From positions 131,044 to 195,043 of the forward strand of contig JADQAV010000018.1 of the NCBI GenBank assembly GCA_019775845.1: a stretch of DNA of 64,000 nucleotides, given 5' to 3'. Both the position numbers and the translations under genes were made by a program. Under the pieces are notes generated by a model, which saw nothing but the letters and a program-made list of their open reading frames with translations, had not been told where the DNA came from and did no database searches. The stretch comes from Myrmaecium sp. VS I D KN 1 (taxonomy: Eukaryota > Ascomycota > Dothideomycetes > Valsariales > Valsariaceae). This document shows positions 22,473 through 35,748 of the stretch, piece after piece. Every line of letters starts with the position of its first letter. Positions within the stretch are counted from its first letter, which is position 1.

Positions 22473-23898
22473 ACCCGCGGGCGGCTCCGTCGTACCTCCT
22501 CTCTTCGTGCGATCTGCATCCTCACCCATCTCCTGTCGTGTATAGTGTATATGTATATGTATATGCGTGTGCGAGTCTGGTGGCACGGCGATAACGTGTT
22601 GTACCTCAGTACAGTACTTCCCTTAGGCTCGGCGTAATGTATGTCCATGGAGATGGGTGGAGGATGAGGAGGGAAGGAAGATGGAAAAAGAGGAACTCTT
22701 GCTCCTCCCTTGAAGCTCGTGAAGGATGAACGGGGACGATCATGATATGATGATGATGAATTGGATGGATGAATATATTGATAAATAGAAAAGAAGAGAA
22801 GAAGAAATGATCTTTTCCATATATAACCCAACTTCAACCCATCCACCCAACCAACCTATACGCCTTCCATCCCACCCTTCCCCCCCCCACCCTTCTTTTC
22901 CCCCCGAACCCTAAACCGTACGACAGACCCCTGGAAGAAGGAGAAAAGGAGACGGAGAAGGAGAAGGAAGAAGACAAACATGAAGAAAAAGAAGAAAAAA
23001 GCACCCAGCAGAAACAGAAACAGAGATATATATATCCACAATTTACAAGCCAAAACCCCCTACGGGATGGAGCGGAGGGGAGGGGAAAGGGATAAGGGGA
23101 AAGGGAAAAGCCCGGAAGAGGAACGATAATAACGAGACAATGATGCCCACCTATAATAGATACCGTACCAGCCAGGGGGGAAAACCAACATAAGCGGGCA
23201 AAAAGGTCTCCAAAAAAACATACCACAAAGAACGAAGAGGAAGGGAGGAAGGAAAGAAAGAAAGAAAGGAACCTCAAACCCCCTTCCCATGTGAAAGGGC
23301 ACAGAGCCGAAATATCCACACGGAAAGAGAAAGAAGAAGAAGAAGAAGAACCAAGAGAAAGTGCCCACGAGGTTCAATCAACGAGAAAAAAATGCGATAG
23401 ATGAGACGGACGCCGTTTTGATGGTGGTGGATAGTGGTGGTTGGTAATGTTTAGGACCGTGTTCGCTCTGCTCTGCGCGGCCCAGCCCGGTCCAAGCCAG
23501 CATGTCATAAGCATGGCATGGCATGGCATGGTATTCCACGATCTCCTCGCTCAGCCTGTTCCTTCCTTCATCCTCCTGTTCCTTCTTCTCCTTTCCCTTT
23601 TTTTCCTCCTCTCTGCCTCTCTCTCTTACTCTCTTTTTCCCTTCCCCCATTTCTCCCTCATGGACTCGAAATGCATGGTATCTGATGAAAGAAATCCCAG
23701 GCAGAAAAGTAAAGGAAAAAGCAAAGATAAGACCAAGAAAAGATCAAAACGCCTTCAGTGTGATAGATGAGCCCCGGTGATTGACAGTGACCCCAAAAGC
23801 AGTGGAAAAAAGAAGATGATGTAAACTGGTGACAGAAACCCAACATATCTCCTAGAAAGTTTCCGGCAAAAAGCTCATGGGTTCCCCCGCCATCCTTC

Positions 23899-25666
23899 TC
23901 AGGTGGCAGGTGATCCCGGACCCATCGATTTCGGCCGCAGGTTCGAACCGCCGATCCCAGCCTTTCCGTGGCCCATCTTGCGCGTCAACTTCGCATAGTC
24001 TGTTGTTAAGGAGAACGTCAGACCTTTCGCTCTGATATGATGAGAAAAGGGGCCAAGGGAGGAGGAAGGGTTTTACTCACGCAGACCGCAGGCGTTGCAG
24101 AGCGTCCGGGCACCGTCCGGACCGCGTCGCCATTCAGGTGTCTCGGCTCGGTTGCAGCTATGACATCGACCGGGTGGAGCGGCTCGCTGTTCGGTTGTTA
24201 GCTTCTCACGCAAAGCAGAGCGGAACGATGTGACCTCAGATCATCAATAACGTACCCCCCGCCTTTTCTTCGGATCCGATCCTGCAAATCCGCCCTTGGG
24301 GTCTTCTTGATAAGGCATGGCTTGGTCGTGGTGCTCGTAGCCATTCACGCCTTTGTATTGAAGATCTTGGGCTTGCTCGGCCAGCGAGGCCTGTTGTTGA
24401 GTGACGACCACCTCGCGGATCGTCTCCAGCGACGCACGTATCCGCTCGCTCTGTTTGATCATTTCGTCGACTTCCTGCGGATTGGGTGTGGAGCCCGGCA
24501 CGGGACCGGATCGTTGCGTCTGGTGCGCTCGCTGGCCGTAATGGCGAGCGAATTCGAGCATCCGCCCATTGCCGTCAGCGATCTAGATAAGACGGTTAAC
24601 ATGAGACAGGTTCGCAGATCCTGGAGAGACATACTTCATTCAGGGAAGCCTCGAGGTCAAAGTTCTCGAGATGACGCTTGATGGACTCCCCGTAGGTCAC
24701 GTTCACCATCCGCCCTGTTCGTTTATTCTCTTCGACTGTTCGGTTCACATCCTCGCTTCTCCACGGGGAATAATGTGCAGGGGCTGTGTAGGGAGCAGCG
24801 GGAGGGGGGTATTGTGGGCCAGGAGGGCCCGGAGGGCCAGGTGGGCCTGGATTCGGTGGTGCAGAGTAGGGGTGACTTGAAGGATATTGAGAGTAGCCAT
24901 ACGGGGCAGGCGCACTCATAGGACCAGCAGACTGGGGAGCCGCTTCATAAGCCGGTGATGACTGCTGTGCCGTATATGGGTAAGACAGGCTAGATCGTGG
25001 AGGCGGAGCAGGGGACTGCTCGGTTCGTAGAGGATGTAACGTAGGTAGCTTTTGCGAATGCGAAGAGGAAGCAAATGGTGGCCGTGGTGATGGCGCAGTT
25101 TGGCCATGAGGGGGTTGCTGTGTTGCAGAAGCGGAAGGAGGAGGCGGCGGTGCGTTGGTAAACGGGCTACGTGGCGCAGGCTGGGAATATGACGGTTGCG
25201 ATGGTTGGTGTTGATGCTCCAGAGGAAATGGCCTTCTCGTAGGGTCCACAGAAGTGGTCGCGGAGGCAGGCTGGTATTGCGGCGCAGCCGTAGTGGGGGG
25301 AGGGGGAGGAGGAGGGGGAGGCGGCGGCGGCGGTTGTTGTGAATGCCCGGGATAAGACATGGGTTGCTCAGCCGCACCGAGCGCTTCATGGATAGACGGC
25401 AACGATTGCCTGGCAGGCTGCCTATGTTGGCCCTTATCGTCTCCGGAGGTCCTTCGAGATTCGGGAGGCGATATCAGACCGGAGAGGCTGCTCGGCGGGT
25501 GTGCGCTGTGAGAGGAATGATAGCTGCTATACGGCGGAGGTGGGCAGGCGTAGGCATGGTTCGGGCTGACCAAAGCGGCGCCAGGGTGCTGGCGCTGGTA
25601 GTCGGACTCTTCTCGCTTGGCTTCCATATTGAGATAATTGATTGACGGCAAACCACTGGTAAACAT
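23899..25666 (-). CDS. nsdD: NsdD-type GATA transcription factor
   Basis: Predicted exons are 25666-24635, 24582-24256, 24186-24081 and 23999-23899 (521 aa). The GATA zinc finger lies near the C-terminus with spacing C461-x2-C464-x18-C483-x2-C486, the type IVb finger of NsdD/Sub-1, followed by [11 protein letters not shown] second conserved block, [34 protein letters not shown], crosses the first junction in frame. The N-terminal 300 residues are Pro/Ser/Gln-rich with a 13-Pro run and the motifs [11 protein letters not shown] and LPSIHEALG. NsdD is a nuclear factor needed for sexual development and a repressor of conidiation in Aspergillus. The frame is open for another 104 codons upstream, so a longer N-terminal isoform cannot be excluded; two nsdD transcripts are known in Aspergillus. 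Confidence 0.94.
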
Positions 25667-27000
25667 CGCGTCAGAACTGGCTGTAGTAGGAAATGGCGGA
25701 TCGGGCAACCGGCGAGCAACGGACCTTTGCCTCCTCCCGGCGTCGACCGCTTCCATGAGTCCCTCACGCCCGCTGGGTTCCCTGCTGCTCTTCCTGATTT
25801 GACGGCGGGGATGGGCGATGGTCGGACGTAGGCGGCCTGTCTCCCGCGGATATGTCGTTTGCCGCAACAGTGACCGACCCGCCTCTGACAACGGTGTTCC
25901 GGACAGGCTGGTTCCGACCCCGAGGACCCTTCCGTGCGCCCACTGACAGCCCAGATCCCTCGTCGAACGTCTGAACAATCGGACCGGGCCTCCTCCTATG
26001 TGGAAAAGGGCATGCCCCGCGCCAGGCGTGCAATGGCGGACAACGGATGGCCGTGCGACCTGAAGGGAAAGGGCGGAAATGTAACTGGAGGACTCGCAAA
26101 GAAGGACACAAGGTTGGCCTGAACTATTGGACGAGGGAAGTGTTAGGGGACCATGTGAGTTGTGGTCGAGGTCGATTGAGGGAACGAGATGCGAGATGCG
26201 AGGCGAGAGGGCGAACGAGCGCGGAGGTTTTCTGGGGACGCGAAGACGAGTGGCTTAGCGCTGCGCTTCCCTTCTACGACGCAAGCCAAAGCTTGTCGAG
26301 GGTCGCAAAGGACGAGGAAAGGCGAGGAGAGGAGAGGAGAGAAAGAGGAAGAGGAAGAAGAGAGGCGGACGAGCACGACTGATGCAGTGGTCGTGCTGGA
26401 AGGGCGGCAGATTCTCGGGCCTTTCGTTCTCGAGCGGACTAGGCTGTCGACCGCGAGGACGAGCGAGAGAGGGGGAGCGTGGGACGGGAGAAGGCGGAGG
26501 GCGGTCGGTTCAGTATTGGCGGCGACGACAGCAGCAAAGCAGCATGACGATGAAAGATGCGAGGGCGAAGTGAAAGATGGAGGAGGAGAGGATGAAGTGA
26601 AGGAGAATGGACAGCGCGGGCGGAGAGGGGGGTGGAAGGAACGGGAATGGCAGGACGGGCGAAAGCAGTCTAGCAGCGCAGGCGGAAGAGAGATGGCAAG
26701 CGGATGAGAGATGCGATCGGAGATGAACCGTCCATAGCAGGGTCAACAGGCCTACGATCCCGGTACAGGAGGGAGGACTGACTAGGGGGGGTGGAGAGGG
26801 AGGGGGGAAGGGAGGGAGGGAAAGATGGAGGGGGGAGCATGGCTGTGGGTGGTGGAGAGAGAGGGTGATGGATGATGGGTGATGGCTGTGGGCGGCGGCG
26901 GCGGCGGCGGGCGGCGGGCGTTGGTGTGGATGGGTGGGCGTTGTTGCATGGGCCGATGAGCGATGGGCGATGGGCGATGATGGACAATGGGCGATTGGGG

Positions 27001-27070
27001 ATGGGATGGGATGGGATGGGATGGGATGGGATGGGATGGGATGGGATGGGATGGGATGGGATGGGATGGG
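27001..27070 (+). repeat. (ATGGG)14 perfect pentanucleotide array
   Basis: Fourteen perfect ATGGG units, flanked by degenerate GATGGGC copies on both sides. Every unit carries a GGG run with 2-nt spacers, so the plus strand could form stacked G-quadruplexes. Not a telomere repeat. Confidence 0.95.
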
Positions 27071-28645
27071 TGATGAGATGGATTGATGCTGATGGGACAT
27101 GGGATGGGATGGGTGGGAACGGCCTCGATGGTCGCGGATGATGGATGATGGATGGATTGACTGATTGATTGCCAGTTGATTGATTGATTGATGGGGTTGG
27201 TGCTGGTTCCGGTGCCGACGCTGATGCTGCTGGTCCCGTCCTTCCCAGGGCACCACCACTCTGCAGGCTCCCCCTCCCTCCCCTCCGGGGGGCGACGGCC
27301 GACAGGCGACAGGCGGGCGGGCGGGCGACAGGGCCCTGAGGGCGGTGCGCGAAGGAGGCAGGAGGCAGGAGGCAGGATGGGGGGGGAAGGGAGGGGAGGG
27401 AGGGGGTGGAAGAGAGCGAAGCCCCCCTCTGGAACGGGACCTCGCCGCTCTCTGGTTCTCCGGGGGGACCTCAGGACTGGAACGGGACCGGCTCGACCAG
27501 TGCACACGGAAAAAAAAGAGTGTGGATGGGTGGTGGATGGGGCGCCTTTTCGTCAACGCTTTGGGCGCTCCCGCGCACGCCCGCAACGCCTGTCCGGCTC
27601 ATCCTCCCCCCTCCACCCTCGCATCTTCGCATCTTCCTGCTTCCATCTTCCATCTTCCTCCCCTCGCGCCACCCGGCCAGTAAGCGATGCGGCCTAAGGG
27701 GTCTAGCGTTGCCCACAACGAGGAAAGGTACTTGAGCTGGGAGGCCTCCCAGGCTTCCCAGCGCCTCCTCCGAGGGCCCCGAGGGCAACCGCCGGCGGAC
27801 GATGCAGTGGGCCGCGCTACCGTTATTCGACCTTAAATTATCCTGCGCCCGGCCCCTCCATCTGAATCGCATCGGATCTCGAGGCGACGACGGAAGCGTG
27901 GAAGCGCGTGCTTTCGACTGGACCCAACCTCTGAGCCCACTAGCCACCCTCTGCCGCTGCTAATCCCCCTTAATAGCTGGAGAAATGCATCACTGCACTG
28001 TTGCATCGCGAATAGTACCTAGTTATCCACCCTCATCGAGCCTCTTCCTCCCTTCTCCTTTGCTCATCCAGTCTCGGATGGTTTCGTCATTCGACACCCG
28101 CGAACAAACTCGTCTCACGTCCCTGTCTCACCCTTTCCCCCCCCGTTCGATCGCCCTTGTAACCCGTTACCTCGCATGAGGGAGGGAGGAGAAGAAGGAG
28201 GGAGGAGCAAAGAGCGGGCATGCGCATGCGCATCGCATCACCAACCTGCCCTGCCCTGCCCAGCTCCGCCACGATGATCCGATGGACGATGGACGATGAG
28301 CGACGAGCGATTCAGCGGCGGCGGGCCTGCCATTGTACCATGCCATGCCATGCCATGCCACTCGTCCGGTGGTGGTGGTGGCCCTCCCTTTCGCACATTT
28401 TTTCCCAATTCCCCGTGGAACCAACCCTCTTCCCAGCGCGGCGGGTCGCGAGATGAGACCGCGGGCGACGGCCAGGGGGTTGGGAGGCAAATCGCCTGTT
28501 TCCGTTGCCAGGTTCCTGCCATATCGTTGCCATTTGCGGAGCGAGCGGGCGGGTGGGTGGGCGCCCGCGCGCGCGCGCACTCAGATGAGAGACGGCAGAA
28601 CCTGTGCAATGGATCTTGCCGCTTTCTGTCTGCACCCAGCCAGCG

Positions 28646-28677
<32 letters not shown>
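28646..28677 (+). repeat. (TCA)10 microsatellite
   Basis: Uninterrupted TCA repeat in non-coding sequence. Confidence 0.9.
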
Positions 28678-31089
28678 GCCCATCTTCCTACACGAACGAA
28701 CGACGGATAGGAAGGTAAGCTCGGTAAGGTACATACATACATAAGGTACTACCGTACCGAGTATGTATGATGTTGATTGATTGTTCGAGAGGCATGGCAC
28801 GGCACGCACGCCGATCGCGATCTGGCAAACCAACGCCGCCACGCTAAGGTACGGTACCAAGGTACTGCCCGTTACCTACCTTCTGCCTTCCTTCCACGCC
28901 CCTGACCCTTCTGTTCCTTGCTTTGCCCTGCACATGCCCGCCTGTCGGGATGGGGAATCAAAAGAAAGCAACAAAAAAAAAAAAAGACAAAACGGCGTTC
29001 GTTCCTTCGGGCTCGTCGTCGTCGTCGCAGAACAATCTCTTACGCGAGCTTCCTCCATCCTTCGAAGCAAGCGCGGCCTCCAACCGAACGCGAGATTTGT
29101 TTTGGTCGAACAAACTGACTCGAACAGCGTGGGACCCCATGACGGAAGGCAGGTCCCAGTCCCCAGAGATGCGACGGCGATACGATGCGCGGATGCGGAT
29201 GCGGATACGGTAGTCAGGATCAATGATGATGGCTTTTCCCAGATCCCATCGTCGTCGTCCTTCCTTTCCGGCCCGTCTCATCCAATCCCATTCGACTACA
29301 GGAATTTAGGGGTTGGGGAAGGACGTCATCCGAAATCTCCCATCTCGTCAGTGCTACTAGCCAGCTCTCCAACCAGCCCAGCCAGCCCTTCTTCCCTGCA
29401 GTGCACAACGAACAATGGAACAAAGCAAACAAAGACGTTACATCCCACTCTTCCATCCAACCAACCGCACACTTAACTCGATCACATACATAGGCGTCCC
29501 TTCACCCTTACTACCACTCTTCCTCCTTCCCTTTTCCCCCCACATCTCTAAGGTACCTAGAAAGCAGTACTTTACATAACCAGGCACATCCCCCTACCTT
29601 ACTTACCCACCTACCTACTACTACTTCCCCAATCCATCCTAGTCCCTCGTCAGAATCACGCCACTTATCGTGTGGTGTCTGAGCGGGTCCCCACTCCCTC
29701 TCCGGGGAGAAGGTGCCGGGGGTGTGGGGCGGGTGGGCAGGGGTCAAGGGAGGGGGGCGTTTTTCTTTAGCGTCAGCGTGGCTGGCTTTGCCTCCAGGCT
29801 TGTCGGCCATTAGCTCCCTACGGCCGCCACAGGCGTGGCTGTTTTTTGTTTACGGCGGAATAGAGGGGGCAAGGGGTTTGTGTATTTTGCTGGATGGGGT
29901 TGTGTGCACCCCATCTCCATCCATCTCCTTACGGGGTGTGTAAGGACAAAGAACGGTGAAGTTCTTCATCCTTGAGATTAGTTTGACGATGAGATCTCCA
30001 ACCTCTCACGTAGAAAGAGAGTGGATGGACGTATTATAGAGGAGGGGGAGTTAATATCATCATCCATCCTTACTAACATATAATAGCCATTGCACCCCTG
30101 GCTATAGTTCATGCACGTCAGTTTCCGTCTCCCGATCGTCCGTCAGTCAGATCTCTGTGTGCATGTGCCCGGTTGCCGATGGAGGAGGAGGAGGCATAAC
30201 TCATGGCAATAGGAAAGGCCTTTTTTTGCTTGTTTGCTTGCGGCTTATAGTGAGGTGAGTAACGGATTGATGATAGGTGAAGAGGGAGAACTCTTCCTCC
30301 TCATCCTCCGCATCCTCTGTGAGCAAAGGGTATGATACCACATTCATTCAACCCACTAGGCGACTCATATAACATGACAATCTGCTCTCTCGCAACGATC
30401 CCCTGTATACGGGTAAAAAAAACACCCGCAACCGCGATCCAAAGATCCAAGCTCTCCTCGGTCCATCTCGGCGCTGGCTGCATTCCATTCCACTCCCGCA
30501 CAAGGCACAGAATGTCCCATCGCTCGCTACCCGGCTATATACCGGGGGAATTCCGATCCGGGCATGGGGCCTGAGGTGTGGAGTGGAGAACTGGCAGAGC
30601 CGAGTGCAGATAACGGCCCTGCACACACTTTCCTCATCTCATCTTCTGACTGGCCCCTCGTCACCCGTCCGGAGCAACCGTCCGATGCGCGGTGTGAGCC
30701 AACCAGGAGGAACCTATGGAATCTGACCCTCTCCACTCTTCTCCTCCCCTCTCTCCCGTGGTGCCTCTGCCTCCACGGAGCGGAGTTGAACATCGTCGTC
30801 CGTTTCCACTTTTTTTTTTCACTTTCCGAGTCGAGAGGAGTGTGGCCGGAGTATAACCTTTCTAAGCGCACAGGTACAGTATACGGAGATGATAGAGGGA
30901 GGTCCGTCGTCAATCTTGCAACGTTCACCTCACTGAACTACCCTCCGTAAAAGCTCCTCAAACCGGCCTCAGGGAGGTGAAGGTCCCATATTCCAGACCG
31001 CCTCGCCCAATCCATCGCGTGGTTGTCCGGCCTCGAGATCGTGGAGAAAACCGGTCGTCCGGAATACATAATGGCGTGGTGTTGTTCGT

Positions 31090-31120
31090 GCGCTTGCGCT
31101 TGCGCTGCGCTGCGCTGCGC
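31090..31120 (+). repeat. GCGCT(T) short tandem repeat
   Basis: Two GCGCTT units run into three GCGCT units. Simple repeat in non-coding sequence. Confidence 0.75.
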
Positions 31121-34100
31121 CTCCGCCCACCCCTCCCTTGCTATAATGCACCCCCTTTGTTCGCTTTCGCCATCACACCGTCGCGAAGTAAGTCTCTCGA
31201 CGCAAGCCATGATATAGAGGCGTTAAAGTCCTCTTTACATATGATACACAATCGTGTGTGAAAGAAAGACTGCTTAGCCTCAGCGCCATAGAAGCGCGCT
31301 GCGGGCTGGGCTGGGCTGTGTCCAGTGTGTCTCAGATGTGCGCGATCTGGAAGCTAGTCCATCTGTCCTCCAGATCTGACGGGTAGATAGCCGCTTTCCC
31401 AACAAGGATCACCCTGATCGCGCATCTTCAACTATGTACCTACTACATCACTGATATTTACAGACTCGAGGGGAGATCAGGTTTGCGAGACGATGCCGTA
31501 CTTATAGACGTCACTAAAGTAGTAAACGAAAGACTTCAGTCGCCTATGTTGATGTGCTGAGTTTAGTAATCTTTCTCCGTGACGACGATTTGTGTCCATC
31601 TTCGTTCAATGTCCAATAACTTCCTGGAGAGTTTGTGCGGAAGCAATTGTGTAGACAGACATTCGTCCAGAAGTGAATACCCTTACCATGCGCCGTGTCA
31701 CCAGCTTACACGAACTGCCTCGCATACAGCCACCTTGATGACAACGACCAGTACCTATCTAGGTACAGCCTCATCCCTCCGCCATCGCCTCAGCCTTACC
31801 CATACCGACCAAGCTCTAGAAGTGCCACCTTCAAGTCATCCACATCAGGCTCACTATGCCACACTGTTCAGTTGCTGCCTCCTTACTTGCCCGCCTCGGA
31901 GGCGACAGCGCATCCCCGGGAGCACAAACACGATGTATCGGAGTACATCGGCGAGGACCACGACGATCTCCATGCACCTTGCCTGACACCCGCGCCCGTC
32001 CCGAGGATCTGCGTGCGTGCCCCGTACATATTTGCTCTGATGACGAAGGGGTCTGGATGAACGGTTGCCCCTTCCTTCCCTATTCAAAGGTTGGTTGGTT
32101 TCGTGGAGGTTCCGGTCGGCTTTCCGCCCTCCACCACACTTAAGGTGGATGGGATGGAAAATCGAAGCATCCCCCGCCTCCCCGTCTTGACGCGTAATTC
32201 GAGGTTCCACGAAGGGCGTGCTGTGAGCGGAAAGGTCAGTCTGTTGAGCACACTACCGAGCAAGCAAGCTCATCTCTAGCCCTGGTGAGAAGGTGAAGAA
32301 GAGCAAGAGGCACGGCACGACGCGGCGTGGGTTCCTTCGAACAGGTACCCCCTCCTTTCATGCAACTACAGCCGGTTTCTGACGCCCTTCCCCGGCGCAG
32401 CTAGGTACCGCCGCCGCCTCCCCGTCGGGACGCACATCCGCTGGCTCCGCGTTCCCGTGTGTCTATCCTAGTACCTGTGTGACAGGAACTAATTAACCCC
32501 TTTGGAAAGCTGCAACGCACTCGAAAGGGAGATTCCTCGAGGGAAGTGATCGTACGAGGAAGGCGTCGCTCGAGGATGGGATGGGTGAGGGATGATGACA
32601 GCTGGGTCTGCTGCTGCCCGTGGCTGGCTGCTTCGCGTGCGACTGAGACTACGCGAATGACTGCAGTGCTGGCTGCTGCTCAAGAACAGAGACCGATACG
32701 AATACGAAGAAAATCAGCCACTTCCTTTCTCTCTGCTGGTTTGCAAGGGGAATGACATGGATGAACTTGGAGTAAGAGATCTATTACAATCGCCGAGACC
32801 GCCCTTCGCCCCGCCCCTTCCTCTCCTTCGCTCTCTCTTAGCCGAGACGTGAATGCATCACTCGCAAGGCACGAACAGCTGTTGAGGGGCGGAGGAGGAA
32901 TGCAAAGCCAGAGCAAGGAAGCCACTATGAAAAGGTAAACTTACAACCTACCGACAACTCTAGCATGAGTACTAGTTGGTGTTCCCGATGCAGCGGGCCT
33001 CTCCCACCTCTTTCTCTTTCTTAGCTCCCTTCTACGGGAAGTGTGCATTGGATGCATGCAGGGCATGCGAAAAGAGAGCTCAATAGCACCAGGTACCCGC
33101 TGGCCCTCCTCGTACCGCTCATATGAATTCGGTGGGTTATGTGTTGCCGATGTTTTTCTCTTTTCTTCTAGGGATGGACCTGCCAATGCATGCCCCTGTT
33201 CGCCATCTAGTCGTTTCTTCCTGTTGATGCGGTCTATCTTCTCTTCGCTTTCTGCGCGTACATCGGCCACGCCGTATGTCTTTGATGCTATCCATCAGCG
33301 GTAAACATTCTTCTACCACTGGACTTCGGAACTCCAACTCATCGCGGAACGGAATTCACCCGCATCCATCGTGCGCGGCGATTGAAGACCCTCAGGCACC
33401 GTCCGGCTGATCCTTCCATACCTGGATTACCCTCCTGCATCTTCCTGACATGGCGCGAGCCTGGTTGCGGGTTGGTCAAAAGGGGATTGACGTTCGAAGC
33501 TCGGCTCCGCGGAGCGCTAGATACATTCCATGCATGCTTGCCATGAAAGTTTTTGTGTGCCACCCCCCACGCTGTGCTGGCGATCCAGAAATGTACAGTG
33601 TATTGGCGCAGCCGGAGGTTAGCGTTGCATAATGCACGCCTTGTTGCAAGGAAAAACAGCCTCGGGACGGTCTTTCATTCGTGTAAACCAGGATCTCAAG
33701 CCACATGCATGGCGTAAGCTAACCACCGGCGATGGAAATACACTGTACTACCGTATGTAACCCTTTTTTTGCAGCGCGAGTCAGTTTGTTGAGATTCACC
33801 CGGTTTCCTGCTTGAACACCATCATCACCACTTTTCTTTCATCTTGTTGATACGTACATACCTCTATCTACCTCCGTACTTGGGGGGGCACGTTTGAACT
33901 TAGGGGCAACTTTAACTCTCCCTCTCTCCACATCCAAGGGATGAAGTGCGGGGGAGGAGGGAGGAAAAATGAGGGAATGGGGCGATCTATCATATCATAT
34001 CAATCATATCCGGAAGGTACGCGGCTCCTCACCGTTCCGGAAAGAAAACCTCTGGCGCCCTTCTCTGCGTATTCTAATTGAAGGCCTTTCCATCCACCTC

Positions 34101-35683
34101 TCCGCGGAGGGAGTGGGGATGCTCAACGGATTTCTCTCGGATCGAAACGAATCATGTTCATATCCCTCCCTAGCCTTGCCACGAGTCATGCTTCTCTTTC
34201 CTCTTCCGTCGCCTCGGTTAGTTTTAGTTTGGCGGCGGCAGTGGGGAAGGGAAAAGAAAACGCTAGTGCGCCATTGTGGCCTGATTTATGGATCGTTTCA
34301 AGGTGGATTCTCTTCATTCTTTTGAGCCGTAGCAGCAGCAGCAGCCACTCACTCCTAGGGCAGAAAATGAAACTCGGTTGTGTGAGTGAGTGGAGTGGGA
34401 CGCCCATGTCTGATTAACCTCTGGAGCTCCTTTGTAGGCTTGAGAGGTTGCGCTGCCCTTATTTACCATCCCTTTCTTCCCCCAACCCTTCGGTTTCTTT
34501 GTCCTTCTGAGCACGTGAAGAAAGAGGGTGGGTGGGTGTGCGTGGATGTAACTTTCGGAACCTACCGCCCGCACGGGTGGAGACCGAGTCAACGTCAAAC
34601 GAAACCCTCCGATTTGGGATCTAAAACGGGGTAAAAGGGGGCAGGTGGGTTGGAGGAAAACGTCGGAGTCGGTCCGGTGGGTAGGGGAATAATGGATTTT
34701 GATTCGTTATACTTCACGATGAAGGATGGGAGAGGGGAGAAAGGGAATGGATGGGGATCTTTTCGAAGCGCCTGTCACGGAGGATTGCCCTTCTTGCGCC
34801 ATGTTGACACATCGTGGACGATTGGGGATTGGGGGGGGGGGGGTTTGCGGACCCGATCAGGACGGAGATACCCCAACCCTTTTCCCTTTCTCTTTCATTC
34901 TTTGCTCTTATTTTTTTTCGCGTAGAAGGTTGCTGGCGCGTGTTGAGCGTCAGGAAAGCGCATTCACCGTGGCAGAATCGTATGTTTTGTTGGTTGGGGA
35001 GAGAGGCTGTGCTCTTTATATACTCGTGTCCACGACGGCCTCCACAGCTGAAGTTGGGACGAACGGGTAGGGACGGGAGAGCGGAGGTGAAACTCGAGGG
35101 AAAAGAGGGGGTGTGCGGTTCTGTATGTTCGGTATGCCTGCAAGGGGTAAAGGCGGCGGGGCAGCAAGCGCGGGCTATTCCTTGTTTGGCGGATTCAGTA
35201 CCGGTCCGTGACAGAAGAGCCGTGCTTGGCGATCATACGAGTTTCCGTCCGGTGGCTGGCGTGACAATCAGCGCAAGTTCCGTCCTCCAGTCCTCCCTCT
35301 CCCACCCAGCGCATCCGCTTTCCACGGCCCCTCCCCCCAGCTCCAGTTCCAGTCCCAGTCCCCAGCGCTGCGAGCGACCGACAGCATCGTGTGATTCGAG
35401 GCAATCCATCGCGGCCAGATCCGGGCCCTCAATCCCCTGCTCCATCGCTGCTCCCGTCGTGCCTTGACCTCCTCTCCGCCGACACCGCCGCTCCCTCTGC
35501 ACCGTGGTTTGGCCCCCCGGACTGTGCTCCTCGTCGGGCTGAGCCTCAAGTCTGACGCCAAACCCGCTCACCTGTTCACCTTGTCATGCGATACCCCTAG
35601 ACGGATCCCTCTTTGGTAAGACTCCACAGTCTCTCTTTGCTATTCCTCCTCCATCCCGCCAAAAGGAAGTCCCTTTGCCTTCG

Positions 35684-35710
35684 ATCACGATCACGATCCA
35701 AGATCACGAT
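35684..35710 (+). promoter_or_regulatory. Three ATCACGAT repeats just upstream of srbA
   Basis: ATCACGAT occurs at 35684-35691, 35690-35697 and 35703-35710, ending 38 nt before the srbA ATG, so it probably lies in the 5' leader or core promoter. It loosely resembles the ATCA half of sterol-regulatory elements, and SrbA is known to control its own gene. Binding is not shown. Confidence 0.35.
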
Positions 35711-35748
35711 CGTCCAAAGAAACCTCAACCCCGCATCCACGGGTAGCT

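Larger units (their letters stand above)
21720..23898. other. Intergenic, glutamate-cysteine ligase promoter and 3' flank of nsdD
   Basis: The promoter of the minus-strand GCL gene occupies the left part and holds the AP-1-like site at 22230 and a 9-bp repeat at 22431. The right half (22.85-23.4 kb) is purine-rich, long 3'UTR-like sequence of nsdD. No gene is seen. Confidence 0.5.
25667..35748. other. 10-kb gene-free interval between divergent nsdD and srbA
   Basis: No frame here has a start codon, composition or family resemblance that supports a protein. Most long frames are simple-sequence shadows. 26.1-27.5 kb is GA/GGGAT-rich. 27.2-27.4 kb is very G-rich. 28.6-28.9, 29.55-29.65, 31.4-31.8 and 32.3-32.5 kb hold GTAC motifs. 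34-35 kb is mixed. It probably contains long promoters and 5' leaders of both regulators. Non-coding RNAs are possible but not visible. Confidence 0.6.

Noticed and set aside
23930-23960. tRNA T-loop-like GGTTCGAACC
   Set aside because: Falls in the last coding exon of nsdD (GGSNLRPKS) and no cloverleaf can be built around it.
26510-27586. 358-codon minus-strand frame (HPIPSHP repeats)
   Set aside because: Translation of the ATGGG array and G-rich tracts; no protein character.
28781-29476. 231-codon frame in the nsdD-srbA interval
   Set aside because: Begins at TTG, has random composition and crosses GTAC and poly-A tracts.
34814-35467. 217-codon frame upstream of srbA
   Set aside because: Low-complexity Ser/Pro sequence with no ATG at its open end; likely promoter or leader.
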